From assembly GCA_016291915.1 (NCBI GenBank), contig JAEEZP010000027.1, positions 1-39,478 on the forward strand: a stretch of DNA of 39,478 nucleotides, written 5' to 3'. Source of the DNA: Prevotella sp. (GTDB lineage Bacteria; Bacteroidota; Bacteroidia; Bacteroidales; Bacteroidaceae). The notes under the pieces were generated by a model. It did no database searches. It was not told where the DNA came from and worked only from the letters and a program-made list of their open reading frames with translations. The position numbers were made by a program, and so were the translations under genes. Every line of letters starts with the position of its first letter. The stretch's first letter is position 1. Of this stretch, positions 25,273 through 34,958 are shown in pieces.

Positions 25273-28200
25273 TTAGAATGACATGTTCAGAGAGAAAGTC
25301 AGTGATCTGCGCGCAGGCCAGTTAGCTGTTTCAGGATCTCGTCCTTCCCACTTCTTGTCGAAAGCGATAAAGAATGGATTAGTAAGGCTCAAGTCACAAT
25401 AGATATTCCTCATACCAAGAGATTTAGCCCAAGTGTTTGGCATATTATATTGCACAGACAGTGAACGACAACGAATGAAGTCTGTCTTTGCCACGCGAAC
25501 AGTCGAATGGTTATATGCCTCATAAATATTATACTGCATATCTGATGATGTATACGAATTATCTATTGTCAGAGGTAATGTGACATTCAGATTATTAGGT
25601 CGTCCCTCAGGAATAGATGGAATATCGGTATTCAATTCATCTCCTGGTTGACGCCATCTGTCAGCCATATATCTTGGTAGGTTCTCTTCCGGACGCGGAG
25701 CACCTGATGTTGCAAAATAACTCGGCAAGTATGTCTTAGCACCGAAAGACATTGCAAAGGTTGCGCGTAAATGGAAGTTCTTATAACGTAAAGAGGTATT
25801 CATACCACCAAAGAGATTAGGCTCTCTTGTTCCGGCTTTAACGAGGAAATCGGTATAATCTGTTGCATTTGTTATATCCAACTTGTTAAAGGTAGGACGA
25901 CCTTTCTCATGATCCAGACCGGCAAAGTCGAATGCATAGAAAGTACCGTATTCATCACCCTCTTTAATAAATGTACCATTCAGGTAGTCGGTAAGTGTAT
26001 TCACACGGTCTTTGCTATCTACGCTGTTCTTCACCTTGCTGGTATTGAAAGAGAGAGACCAAGTCCAATCACGTGTTCTGATTGGCGTGACACTGACGAT
26101 CAGTTCGTATCCTTTGTTTCTCATGGTCGTGCCATCGATATATGCTGCATCAACACCATATTCAGCACTTACCTCTCTGGATGCGAGGACATTACTCTTC
26201 TTGTTATACATGTTGAAACCAGCACTTAAACGGCCATTAAAGAATGAGAAGTCAACACCTAAGTTCCAGTCTTTGGTCTTCTCCCAGCCCAAATCAGGAT
26301 ACGGCAAAGAAACCAATGACAGATAGTACTGATGGTAATAGGTATGTAATCCTCCATCTTTGGCTATCAGATAAGGTGATACTGCTGAGACAGCATTTCC
26401 ACGCCAACCATAAGCAAATGAGATGTCAAACATATCATACCAGTCGCGTGCCCACTCCATGAAATGTTCTTCTCCGATACGCCATTTAGCACCTAAGGAG
26501 AAGGATGGGTTAAAACGCTTATTCTCATCCTGTCCAAAACGGTTAGAGGCATCCATACGAGCATTCATGTTCAGCACATAACGGTTATCATAGCTATACA
26601 CAGCCGTGAAATACTCACTTAAGGTGTTGGACTTTGTATTGGTCACATTTGAACCTGCTCTCATATTTTCTGCCAGGTCGGTAAGACTTCGATAACCTGT
26701 TACATTATCGAGAGTAGCTAACGACGGAACAGTAGCAAATGTCTCACCACGGTATTTCAGATATCCATAACGAAGGTTGGTCTCACCATCCACCTTATTG
26801 GAAGTAACCTGTGCTCCAAGATTCAGTGTCACAGAGTGCTTATCAGCGAACAACTTATTAAAGACCAAAGCACCACGGAAAGAATAGTTGATAGTGCTGT
26901 TGTTCTGCATATTCAACAATCCTCCATAAGGCAGGATACTGGAAGCTTCTTCACGAGAGTTAACCGGAGCTTCACCATATTCATAACCACGAATTGAAGA
27001 GATATAATTAGAATATTCTGTTGCCCACGACTTGATGTTACTGTTTGCCATTGAGAAGGATCCACTTCCCTGGAATTGCAGACAATCTAAAATATTCCAC
27101 TTCAGATTTAATGCTCCTTGGAAGGTTTTACCGATATTTTTACTACCAGTATTGTCTATCTCATTCAGAATATTGTAATTATAATAATACCTATTAGCAT
27201 ACGAATAACTTGTATTACCATATTTATCATGATAGAAATAGGTCCCGTCATCATTATAGGCAGCAATACTACGAGTAGTATTCATGGCATACTCATAAGG
27301 ACTGACACCATAAGCGAAGTCAGTTGTCTTACGGAAACTACCGTTCATCATCAGGTCGATAACCAGTTTCTTACTGACACGGAATGTGGTATTCGAGCTG
27401 GCAGTGAAACTGAACATATCATTACCTTTCGCCTCACCAGAAGTATTATTCACGCCTAAGGATATACGGCTGGACACCGTATTGGTACTGGCGGAAAGAC
27501 TGATGTTGTGATTCGTACTGAAAGCGGTTCTGAAAAGCAGGTCAAACCAGTCGGTGTTCATCATTTCAAGTTTTCTGAACTCCTGCTCAAACTCCTGACG
27601 TGTAATCTTCTTATCTCTCAGTTGTGAGATGAGTCCAGCATAACTGATATTCAACACGTCATTCGTATACTGATTTCTGTCTTGCCACATTTCCTGTTGA
27701 AACTGCATATACTCCTGAGAGTTCATCATATCATACAAGCCATAACTGGGTCTTTCAGTCAAGGTCATATTACCATTATAATTAACACTCAGACCACTAC
27801 CCTGCTTGGCTTTCTTCGTGGTGATGACAATGACACCATTTGAAGCCTGTGAACCATAAATAGCTGTAGCAGAAGCATCCTTCAATACTGTGATCGTCTC
27901 AATATCAGCAGGGTTCAACCAAGAGATTGCATTTCCTGCAGTCTCTGTCAATTCATCCATATTACTGGAAAGAGGACTGGCATCGTTGGGTATAGGGGTC
28001 GGATTGGTCTGTATCACATCATCAACGACCCAGAGGGGTTCTTGATTACCAAGGATAGTACTGGTACCACGAATACGGATCTTTGGGGTTCCACCCACTT
28101 TACCAGTCGTATTGATTACCGACATACCCGGAATAATACCCTGTAGCATCTGATCTATCGTAGCCTCACTAGCTATTTTAATATCATCAGCCCTTACTTG

Positions 28201-28833
28201 TGTCACAGCACCAACATACTCGCCTCTTTTATATGTACCATATCCTGTGACAATCACATCGTCGATCATATTGTCAGAGACCATGGAGATTGTACCGTCT
28301 TTAGCAGCAACAGTAGCTGTCTTCATACCCAAATAGGAAATTTGCAGCTTGTCATTGTCAGCAACACCGTCAATAGTAAAACGGCCGTTGGCATCTGCTA
28401 CGGCAACAAGGTTTTTACCAACCACCTGTATCGTAGCACCCATCAACGGTTCACCGTTATCATCAACCACCTGACCGGTAACCTTTTTACCGCCTCCTTG
28501 TTTGTTAACAGACTTTGTGTCTGGTGTGATGTAGATGTAATTCTTGTCAACAGAATACTTGAGAGGTAGCCCACTGATCAGGTTACGAACAACAACATTA
28601 ATGTCTTTTTCATTAATGTTTTTCGTGACTCTGAAACGGTTCAGGTCATCATTGGTGAACATGAACTTGTAGTTGGAGTTCTTTTCAATCATTCGCAACA
28701 CTTTAGGTAGTGGCTCATTCTGAACATTAACCACGATTGCTTTTGATTGAGCATAGGTTTCCTGTCCCACAAAAAGACATAGCAGAAGTATGAACAACTG
28801 CAGAAACCAGAGTTTTCTTACTGTTTTTTTCAT
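25273..28833 (-). CDS. SusC/RagA-family TonB-linked outer membrane protein with N-terminal STN domain
   Basis: Tracked ORF to 28896; likely start MKKTVRKLWFLQLF at 28833. STN domain, carboxypeptidase-like domain (VTGQVVDDNGEPLMGATIQV), plug (VLKDASATAIYGSQASNGVIVITTKK). Confidence 0.95.
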   Translation of the reverse strand: MKKTVRKLWFLQLFILLLCLFVGQETYAQSKAIVVNVQNEPLPKVLRMIEKNSNYKFMFTNDDLNRFRVTKNINEKDINVVVRNLISGLPLKYSVDKNYIYITPDTKSVNKQGGGKKVTGQVVDDNGEPLMGATIQVVGKNLVAVADANGRFTIDGVADNDKLQISYLGMKTATVAAKDGTISMVSDNMIDDVIVTGYGTYKRGEYVGAVTQVRADDIKIASEATIDQMLQGIIPGMSVINTTGKVGGTPKIRIRGTSTILGNQEPLWVVDDVIQTNPTPIPNDASPLSSNMDELTETAGNAISWLNPADIETITVLKDASATAIYGSQASNGVIVITTKKAKQGSGLSVNYNGNMTLTERPSYGLYDMMNSQEYMQFQQEMWQDRNQYTNDVLNISYAGLISQLRDKKITRQEFEQEFRKLEMMNTDWFDLLFRTAFSTNHNISLSASTNTVSSRISLGVNNTSGEAKGNDMFSFTASSNTTFRVSKKLVIDLMMNGSFRKTTDFAYGVSPYEYAMNTTRSIAAYNDDGTYFYHDKYGNTSYSYANRYYYNYNILNEIDNTGSKNIGKTFQGALNLKWNILDCLQFQGSGSFSMANSNIKSWATEYSNYISSIRGYEYGEAPVNSREEASSILPYGGLLNMQNNSTINYSFRGALVFNKLFADKHSVTLNLGAQVTSNKVDGETNLRYGYLKYRGETFATVPSLATLDNVTGYRSLTDLAENMRAGSNVTNTKSNTLSEYFTAVYSYDNRYVLNMNARMDASNRFGQDENKRFNPSFSLGAKWRIGEEHFMEWARDWYDMFDISFAYGWRGNAVSAVSPYLIAKDGGLHTYYHQYYLSLVSLPYPDLGWEKTKDWNLGVDFSFFNGRLSAGFNMYNKKSNVLASREVSAEYGVDAAYIDGTTMRNKGYELIVSVTPIRTRDWTWSLSFNTSKVKNSVDSKDRVNTLTDYLNGTFIKEGDEYGTFYAFDFAGLDHEKGRPTFNKLDITNATDYTDFLVKAGTREPNLFGGMNTSLRYKNFHLRATFAMSFGAKTYLPSYFATSGAPRPEENLPRYMADRWRQPGDELNTDIPSIPEGRPNNLNVTLPLTIDNSYTSSDMQYNIYEAYNHSTVRVAKTDFIRCRSLSVQYNMPNTWAKSLGMRNIYCDLSLTNPFFIAFDKKWEGRDPETANWPARRSLTFSLNMSF

Positions 28834-28916
28834 ATCATTCTCATCAGTGATTAGTAATATTTGCTTACTAGACGAGAAGGATAAGAAATCGGGCACTGAA
28901 TAATAAAAATAATTGA

Positions 28917-28946
28917 AAAAGGGCTTACTTTAAAGTAAACCCTTTT
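28917..28946 (-). terminator. Hairpin terminator downstream of fecR, before susC
   Basis: AAAAGGGCTTACTTT/AAAGTAAACCCTTTT; the one mismatch (C-A on plus) becomes a U-G wobble in the minus transcript. Confidence 0.65.
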
Positions 28947-28954
28947 ATATCGTA

Positions 28955-30160
28955 TCAATCAATAAAGATTGTATTGTTGTTAACCGTGGCATGAACCTTC
29001 TGAAGCATATTCAATTGTTCTACGATCTTCTGGATACTGCAGTCACGCTCACAGAAGAAATGCATCTTAATTTTACAAAAATCAGGATTACGGAATACAA
29101 TATTCACATTATACCAACTACCTATTTGCTTCATCATTTTCTCCAGAGGCTCATCATCAAAGAAGAAATAGCCGTCCTTCCAATAGCTGTACAGATCTGT
29201 ATCCACCTCTTTAATATTAAAGGCTGAGGTGTTCGCTTCAAAAACTGCTTGCATACCGGGTGTCAACGTAAATTCATTGTTATTTCCTTTTGAATATACA
29301 GAAACCTTACCTTTTACCAGCGTTATTTCACAGTCATCAGTGTCATGAACTTGGGTATCTGTGTTCTTCTTCATGCGGATATTAAACTCTGTGCCCAGTA
29401 CACGTGTATAAATATCTCCAGATTTGACGATGAAGGGATGAGTAGCATCAGGAGAAACCATGAAATAAGCTTCTCCATCCAACTGAACTACACGGCTACT
29501 GCCTGCAAAACGTGTAGGATAAACCAGTCTGCTACCTGCATTGAGCCATACTGTAGAACCATCTGACAATAAGATTCTGAACGTCTTTCCCTCAGGTATC
29601 GTCACAGTATGTGATTCAATAATATTACTGTTCAACTGGTTATAGGCAATCGTCAGTTCATCAGTCTGTGACACCTCACTACCGAGTTTCGAGATATTCT
29701 GTTTATTGAAAACGACACTGTTACCTTGGTCTGATGTAATGACGATGTCTCTTGCAGCATCATTAGCCTTGTATACCACGTATTTACCAGAGAATTCATC
29801 GTGTGTCTGTTTCTGTCTGTTCCACGTAAAGACAAACGCCAACAACAGAACTGCAGCCGCTGCTGTAATATAATTAATGTATGGTTTTAGAACAAATCGT
29901 CTGGCAGTAGTATCATTGAGTTGCAGGCGCTGCCATTCCATATTAGGATCTGGAACATGTGCATTATTTTTGTCTATAGCTTTCTTGATAGCAAATAGGT
30001 CTTTTGTGTCTTTCATACAAGAATCATCCTGAAGAAGGCGAACGATCTCTTCATCCGTCAGCTCCTCAGACTGCTCCATAAGTTTGAGCGCATTTTCCAT
30101 CTCCGACAATTCAATGTCAGAGATGTCTAACGATTCTTCTATGTTAACTTTATCATTCAT
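28955..30160 (-). CDS. FecR-family anti-sigma factor
   Basis: TIPEGKTFRILLSDGSTVWLNAGSRLVYPTRFAGSSRVVQLDGEAYFMV; single central TM segment. Confidence 0.95.
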   Translation of the reverse strand: MNDKVNIEESLDISDIELSEMENALKLMEQSEELTDEEIVRLLQDDSCMKDTKDLFAIKKAIDKNNAHVPDPNMEWQRLQLNDTTARRFVLKPYINYITAAAAVLLLAFVFTWNRQKQTHDEFSGKYVVYKANDAARDIVITSDQGNSVVFNKQNISKLGSEVSQTDELTIAYNQLNSNIIESHTVTIPEGKTFRILLSDGSTVWLNAGSRLVYPTRFAGSSRVVQLDGEAYFMVSPDATHPFIVKSGDIYTRVLGTEFNIRMKKNTDTQVHDTDDCEITLVKGKVSVYSKGNNNEFTLTPGMQAVFEANTSAFNIKEVDTDLYSYWKDGYFFFDDEPLEKMMKQIGSWYNVNIVFRNPDFCKIKMHFFCERDCSIQKIVEQLNMLQKVHATVNNNTIFID

Positions 30161-30212
30161 TTCGATACTTTTATTAATAGACGATTAAGGTAAATAATAG
30201 GGCACTAATAAA

Positions 30213-30731
30213 TTAAATAAAATTTGAATTATTATTTGAAAGAACTTCTTTTCGAATATGAGAGAGTGCTGCCATAATTAATTTCTTTACATAACTCGTA
30301 CTTATATTTAACTCATCTGCTACATCACGATATTTCATTTTCTGGAAATAACACATCTCAAGAACCTTCCGAGGCAACTCTGGTAATGTTTCAATAGAAT
30401 GATAGATAGCATCCAGACGTTCATCATCCTCATTATATTGCTCGAATGACTCGGAAGTGACTGCTTTATAAAAATCGATGTATTTCTTCTTAACCTGTTC
30501 TCTTCGTAAATGATCCAGACATTTGTTCTTTACAGCATGATACATGTAGGCTTTCCATTGGTCAACAGTGCCATCACAGTATTTTTCCCAGACAAGTTGA
30601 GTGCACTCACTTACCATATCACGACTTAGCTCCTCGTCATCCAACAAGTGATAAGCCGTAAAATAGTAAAATGAATAATTCTCTTTAAAGAATGACTCAA
30701 AAGCTTTTATTCGTGCACTCTTGTCAAACAT
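30213..30731 (-). CDS. ECF RNA polymerase sigma-70 factor
   Basis: Region 2 and region 4 (LPELPRKVLEMCYFQKMKYRDVADELNISTSYVKKLIMAAL). Likely start MFDKSARIKAFE at 30731; tracked ORF starts at 30755. Confidence 0.92.
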   Translation of the reverse strand: MFDKSARIKAFESFFKENYSFYYFTAYHLLDDEELSRDMVSECTQLVWEKYCDGTVDQWKAYMYHAVKNKCLDHLRREQVKKKYIDFYKAVTSESFEQYNEDDERLDAIYHSIETLPELPRKVLEMCYFQKMKYRDVADELNISTSYVKKLIMAALSHIRKEVLSNNNSNFI

Positions 30732-30781
30732 TATAATTAGGTATGAAAACCTCAATCATGCAGACATACATAAAGTAAGTC

Positions 30782-30844
30782 CCTAAACCATAAATCCTAA
30801 ACTCTAAACTATGAACTATGAACTCTAAACTATGAACTATGAAC
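30782..30844 (-). repeat. Heptanucleotide tandem repeat starting at the PBP stop codon
   Basis: Minus sense: GTTCATA GTTCATA GTTTAGA GTTCATA GTTCATA GTTTAGA GTTTAGG ATTTATG GTTTAGG; first G is the last base of the TAG stop. Confidence 0.88.
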
Positions 30845-33144
30845 TACTCATACACCTCCTCAATGCCATTGAGTCCGTTGGCATCAGCGGGACTAGCACA
30901 GGGATCATAGCCTTCAGGGATATCAAATTTCTCATCTGGATTATAACCTAACGACTTGTCAGCAAAGACTTTCTGCATGTAATACGCCCAGATAGGAAGG
31001 GCCATGTTCGCACCCTGTCCCATCTTCATCGAGTCGAAGTGGATGTCACGGTCTTCGCCACCTACCCAACAGCCACTGACCAATGACGGCGTGAAGCCCA
31101 TAAACCAAGCATCCGAATTACGGTTCGTCGTACCGGTCTTACCACCCATCTCACATTCTATCTTATAACGGTAACGCATACGACTACCAGTACCACCGTC
31201 CATCACACCCTTGAGCATCACCAGCATCTTGTTAGCACTCTCCTCGCTGATCACCTCGTTGACACGTGGCTGGAACTCAGCCAGCGTATTCCCTTCATTA
31301 TCAGTGATCTTCGTCACGAACAAAGGAGCACAACGGATACCATTATTAGCGAAGGTGGTATAGGCACTGACCATCTCACCCACACTTACCTCATTAGGAC
31401 CGAGACAAAGAACGATAGACGGATAGATGCCCGGCGTACTGATACCGAAGTCATTAAGTGTCTGCACAAAATCGTTCGGATCGATACGACTCATCAGATA
31501 AGCAGAGATCCAGTTGTTTGACTGGGCCAGTCCCCACTTCAGCGTTACCATCTGTCCATATCTCGAACGACTACTGTTACGCGGTGTCCAGTTGCCGTAG
31601 CTCCGTTGTACGTTAGGTGCCACATCACAAGGGGACAGTCCGTGTTCCATCGACAAGGAATAAAGGAACGGTTTGATGGTAGAGCCTACCTGTCTGCGGC
31701 CGTCCATCGCCATGTCATATTGGAAATGATGATAGTCGAGTCCACCCACATAGGCTTTTACATACCCCGTATGTGGATCCATGCTCATGAAACCGGAACG
31801 TAGGAATTTCTTATAGTAACGGATAGAATCTAATGGAGTCATGGTCGTGTCTATATCCCCACGATAAGTAAAGACACTCATCTCTAAGGGTTTACGGAAG
31901 GCAGCCTGTATCTCTTCCTCACTGGCGCCATTGCTTTTCATCACCCGATAGCGCTCACTCTGACGGATTGAACGGTTCAGGATGGCAGACACCTCCTTCG
32001 CAGTCAGCGCATCCGTAAACGGTGCATTAGGCTTTGCCCTGTTCTCTTTGTTGAATTCCGGTTGCAGATACTGTGCCACATGACGATAGACAGCATCCTC
32101 AGCATACGCCTGCATACGGGAGTCGATCGTCGTATAGAACTTCAGTCCATCCGTATATATATTATAAGGTTGTCCGTTCTTCTTATGGTTCTTGTTACAC
32201 CATCCATAAAGCGGATCGTTTTCCCATGTCAGTGAATCGATCACGTATTTATTCTTGTTCCAAGAAGGATAATCCGAACGATTCGGTTTTTTTGCCATCA
32301 CATATTGACGCATGAACTCACGGAAGTATGTTGCCAATCCCTCTTTATGATCCTTACGATGGAAATGCAGGACGAGAGGCTCGTCTTTCACGCGATTGTA
32401 AGTACTGTCAGCCAGATAACCAGCCTTCACCATCTGGTTAAGCACCACATTACGTCGTTCCTGACAACGTTCGGGATATCTCACAGGATTGAAATAAGAA
32501 GGGTTCTTACACAGTCCGATGAGGGTTGCCGACTCTGCCAGTGTGAGATTCTTGGGTTCCTTATTAAAATAGGTGTTACTGGCGGTCTTGATACCTACCG
32601 CATTATGCAGGAAATCGAAGTAGTTGAGATACATCGAGATGATCTCTTCCTTGGTGAAGTTATGCTCCAGTTTGATGGCTATCACCCATTCTATAGGTTT
32701 CTGTAGGAGTCGTTCCATCGTACTGTGAGCTGTAGAGGAATACAACTGCTTAGCCAACTGCTGGGTAATGGTTGAACCGCCACCGGCACTGGTCTGACGG
32801 AGGATACCACGCTTCAGGATAGCACGTCCTAACGCAATGAAGTCAATACCCGAATGATCATAGAAACGCTGGTCCTCAGTGGCTACCAATGCCTGGATCA
32901 GTTCAGGTGAGAGGTTGTTGTAGTCAACCATCACACGATTCTCCCTGCCGGAGCTCCACGTTCCCATCACTTTACCATCTGCAGAGAAAATCTGCGAGGC
33001 ATACTTACTGATAGGGTTCTGGAGGTCATCCACATTGGGCATATACCCTACCCAACCATTCCATATGGCAACAAAGCCCACTACGAGGGCTGCTATACCT
33101 ATTAATAATGTTCCCCAAAGGAAACGTATAAACGCCTTTCTCAT
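30844..33144 (-). CDS. Class A penicillin-binding protein 1A
   Basis: GT51 motifs (ATEDQRFYDHSGID, GGGSTITQQLAKQLY) and transpeptidase motifs (STIKPF, KTGTTNRNSDAWFMGFTP). Confidence 0.95.
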   Translation of the reverse strand: MRKAFIRFLWGTLLIGIAALVVGFVAIWNGWVGYMPNVDDLQNPISKYASQIFSADGKVMGTWSSGRENRVMVDYNNLSPELIQALVATEDQRFYDHSGIDFIALGRAILKRGILRQTSAGGGSTITQQLAKQLYSSTAHSTMERLLQKPIEWVIAIKLEHNFTKEEIISMYLNYFDFLHNAVGIKTASNTYFNKEPKNLTLAESATLIGLCKNPSYFNPVRYPERCQERRNVVLNQMVKAGYLADSTYNRVKDEPLVLHFHRKDHKEGLATYFREFMRQYVMAKKPNRSDYPSWNKNKYVIDSLTWENDPLYGWCNKNHKKNGQPYNIYTDGLKFYTTIDSRMQAYAEDAVYRHVAQYLQPEFNKENRAKPNAPFTDALTAKEVSAILNRSIRQSERYRVMKSNGASEEEIQAAFRKPLEMSVFTYRGDIDTTMTPLDSIRYYKKFLRSGFMSMDPHTGYVKAYVGGLDYHHFQYDMAMDGRRQVGSTIKPFLYSLSMEHGLSPCDVAPNVQRSYGNWTPRNSSRSRYGQMVTLKWGLAQSNNWISAYLMSRIDPNDFVQTLNDFGISTPGIYPSIVLCLGPNEVSVGEMVSAYTTFANNGIRCAPLFVTKITDNEGNTLAEFQPRVNEVISEESANKMLVMLKGVMDGGTGSRMRYRYKIECEMGGKTGTTNRNSDAWFMGFTPSLVSGCWVGGEDRDIHFDSMKMGQGANMALPIWAYYMQKVFADKSLGYNPDEKFDIPEGYDPCASPADANGLNGIEEVYE

Positions 33145-33265
33145 CTATATGACAGCATAAAATATTAGCAAATGCAAAAATACACATTTTATTCGAAAAA
33201 AATAGAGAATAAATAAAAAATAATGTGTATCTTAGCGCTCGAAATAAAAAAAAACATCAGCAAAT

Positions 33266-34213
33266 ATGAAAAAACATGATTTTGTAACGATTGCCGATTT
33301 GACCAAAGAAAAGATCCTTTATATGATCAAGATGGCGCAAGAGTTCGAAAAACATCCCAACAGAGAAATACTGAAAGGAAAAGTGGTGGCAACCCTTTTC
33401 TTTGAGCCTTCCACCAGGACACGACTGAGTTTTGAAACAGCTGCCAACCGCCTTGGAGCCAGGGTGATAGGCTTCGCAGACCCGAAGGTTACCAGTGGTA
33501 CCAAAGGAGAGACTTTGAAAGATACCATCCTGATGGTAAGCAACTACGCTGATGTTATCGCCATGAGACATTATATAGAAGGAGCCGCACGCTATGCCAG
33601 CGAGATCGCTCCCATTCCTATCATCAATGCCGGCGACGGAGCCCATCAGCATCCCTCCCAGTGTATGCTCGACCTATACACCATCTACCAGACGCAAGGA
33701 ACACTTGAGAATCTGAATATCTACTTGGTAGGTGACCTGAAATACGGTCGTACGGTACACTCGCTGATCATGGCCATGCGCCATTTCAATCCTACCTTCC
33801 ATTTCATTGCTCCCGAGGAGTTGGCCATGCCCAATGAATATAAGTTGTACTGTAAAGAAAACAACATCAAATATGTGGAGCACACGGAATTCAACGAGGA
33901 GATTATCAGTGATGCAGATATTATCTACATGACACGTGTGCAGAAAGAACGTTTCTCCGACTTGATGGAATACGAACGGGTGAAAAATGTCTATATCCTG
34001 AAGGCCGACATGTTGGATAACTGTAAGGAGAACATGAAGATCATGCACCCCCTGCCACGTGTGAACGAGATAGCCTATGATGTAGACGAGAATCCACACG
34101 CTTATTATATCCAACAGGCACAGAACGGACTCTATGCCCGTGAGGCGATCATCTGCGACGTGTTGGGAATAACCCTCGAGGAAGTAATGAACGACAAGAC
34201 CATTATTAGTTAA
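33266..34213 (+). CDS. pyrB: Aspartate carbamoyltransferase catalytic subunit
   Basis: [54 protein letters not shown]. Confidence 0.97.
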   Translation: MKKHDFVTIADLTKEKILYMIKMAQEFEKHPNREILKGKVVATLFFEPSTRTRLSFETAANRLGARVIGFADPKVTSGTKGETLKDTILMVSNYADVIAMRHYIEGAARYASEIAPIPIINAGDGAHQHPSQCMLDLYTIYQTQGTLENLNIYLVGDLKYGRTVHSLIMAMRHFNPTFHFIAPEELAMPNEYKLYCKENNIKYVEHTEFNEEIISDADIIYMTRVQKERFSDLMEYERVKNVYILKADMLDNCKENMKIMHPLPRVNEIAYDVDENPHAYYIQQAQNGLYAREAIICDVLGITLEEVMNDKTIIS

Positions 34214-34299
34214 GAGTGAAGAGTGTAGAGTGTAAAGTGTAAAGTGTAAAGTGTAAAGTGTAGAGTGTAGAGTGTAAAGTGTAAAGTGTAGAGTGTAGA
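34209..34299 (+). repeat. Heptanucleotide tandem repeat (13 units) overlapping the pyrB stop codon
   Basis: GTTAAGA GTGAAGA GTGTAGA (GTGTAAA)x4 (GTGTAGA)x2 (GTGTAAA)x2 (GTGTAGA)x2. Confidence 0.92.
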
Positions 34300-34311
34300 G
34301 TTATGATTACC

Positions 34312-34349
34312 ATTCGGGGACTGGCTCTGTCATGTGCCTGTTCCCGAAT
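34312..34349. repeat. REP-like palindrome in the pyrB-pyrI intergenic region
   Basis: ATTCGGGGA (34312-34320) / TTCCCGAAT (34341-34349), 9 bp with one G-U; 20-nt loop; no T-tract. Confidence 0.5.
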
Positions 34350-34385
34350 ATGACCATTAGTAATAAATAACAAAACAAAATAATA

Positions 34386-34841
34386 ATGAATAAGAAAGAA
34401 CGATTGGTTGCCGCCATTGAGAACGGCACAGTGATTGACCATATACCGGCAGATAAGACCTTCCAGGTAGCTAATATGTTGCGTCTTCATGAACTGCCCA
34501 CCCCTATCACCATCGGTAATAATTATATCTCTAAGTTGGTAGGAAAGAAAGGTATTATCAAGGTGGAGAACAAGTTTTTCACCAACGACGAGATATCCCA
34601 ACTGTCTGTAGTGGCCCCCAATGTGGTACTGAACATCATCAAGAATTATGAGGTGATAGAGAAAAAACGGGTTGAGACACCCGACATGCTGCAAGGTATC
34701 GTCAAGTGCAACAACCCCAAGTGCATCACCAATAATGAGCCCATGGCCACCATCTTCCATGTGATAGACAAGGAACAGGGTATCCTGAAATGCCACTACT
34801 GCGACAAAGAGCAGGATATCAATATGGTGGAGTTGGTGTAA
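34386..34841 (+). CDS. pyrI: Aspartate carbamoyltransferase regulatory subunit
   Basis: [20 protein letters not shown], CxxxxC/CxxC zinc site (CNNPKCIT...CHYC). Confidence 0.96.
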   Translation: MNKKERLVAAIENGTVIDHIPADKTFQVANMLRLHELPTPITIGNNYISKLVGKKGIIKVENKFFTNDEISQLSVVAPNVVLNIIKNYEVIEKKRVETPDMLQGIVKCNNPKCITNNEPMATIFHVIDKEQGILKCHYCDKEQDINMVELV

Positions 34842-34881
34842 AGTTAGTTCAAAGTTCATAGTTTAGAGTGTAGAGTTAGCA
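34836..34881 (+). repeat. Heptanucleotide repeat overlapping the pyrI stop codon
   Basis: GTGTAAA GTTA GTTCAAA GTTCATA GTTTAGA GTGTAGA GTTAGCA; TAA stop inside the first unit. Confidence 0.8.
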
Positions 34882-34923
34882 GGCTTTGCCTGCAAAGTTA
34901 TCGTTAACATTAACGTTGATAAT

Positions 34924-34958
34924 TAACTATTAATTATTAACTATTAACTATTAATTCT
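34924..34958 (-). repeat. Inverted heptanucleotide repeat upstream of glyA promoter
   Basis: TAACTAT TAATTAT TAACTAT TAACTAT TAATTCT, matching the block upstream of nudC. Confidence 0.8.

Noticed and set aside
33674-34114. 146-aa and neighbouring minus-strand ORFs opposite pyrB
   Set aside because: Fully contained in pyrB antisense; no promoter or motif.
34209-34299. CRISPR-like array
   Set aside because: Units are 7 nt and directly contiguous, with no spacers; a tandem repeat.
34206-34859. 217-aa minus-strand ORF opposite pyrI ending in TLHSTLYTLHSTLYTLH
   Set aside because: Antisense of pyrI, with a tail that is only a translation of the heptad repeat (7 nt x 3 = 7 aa period).
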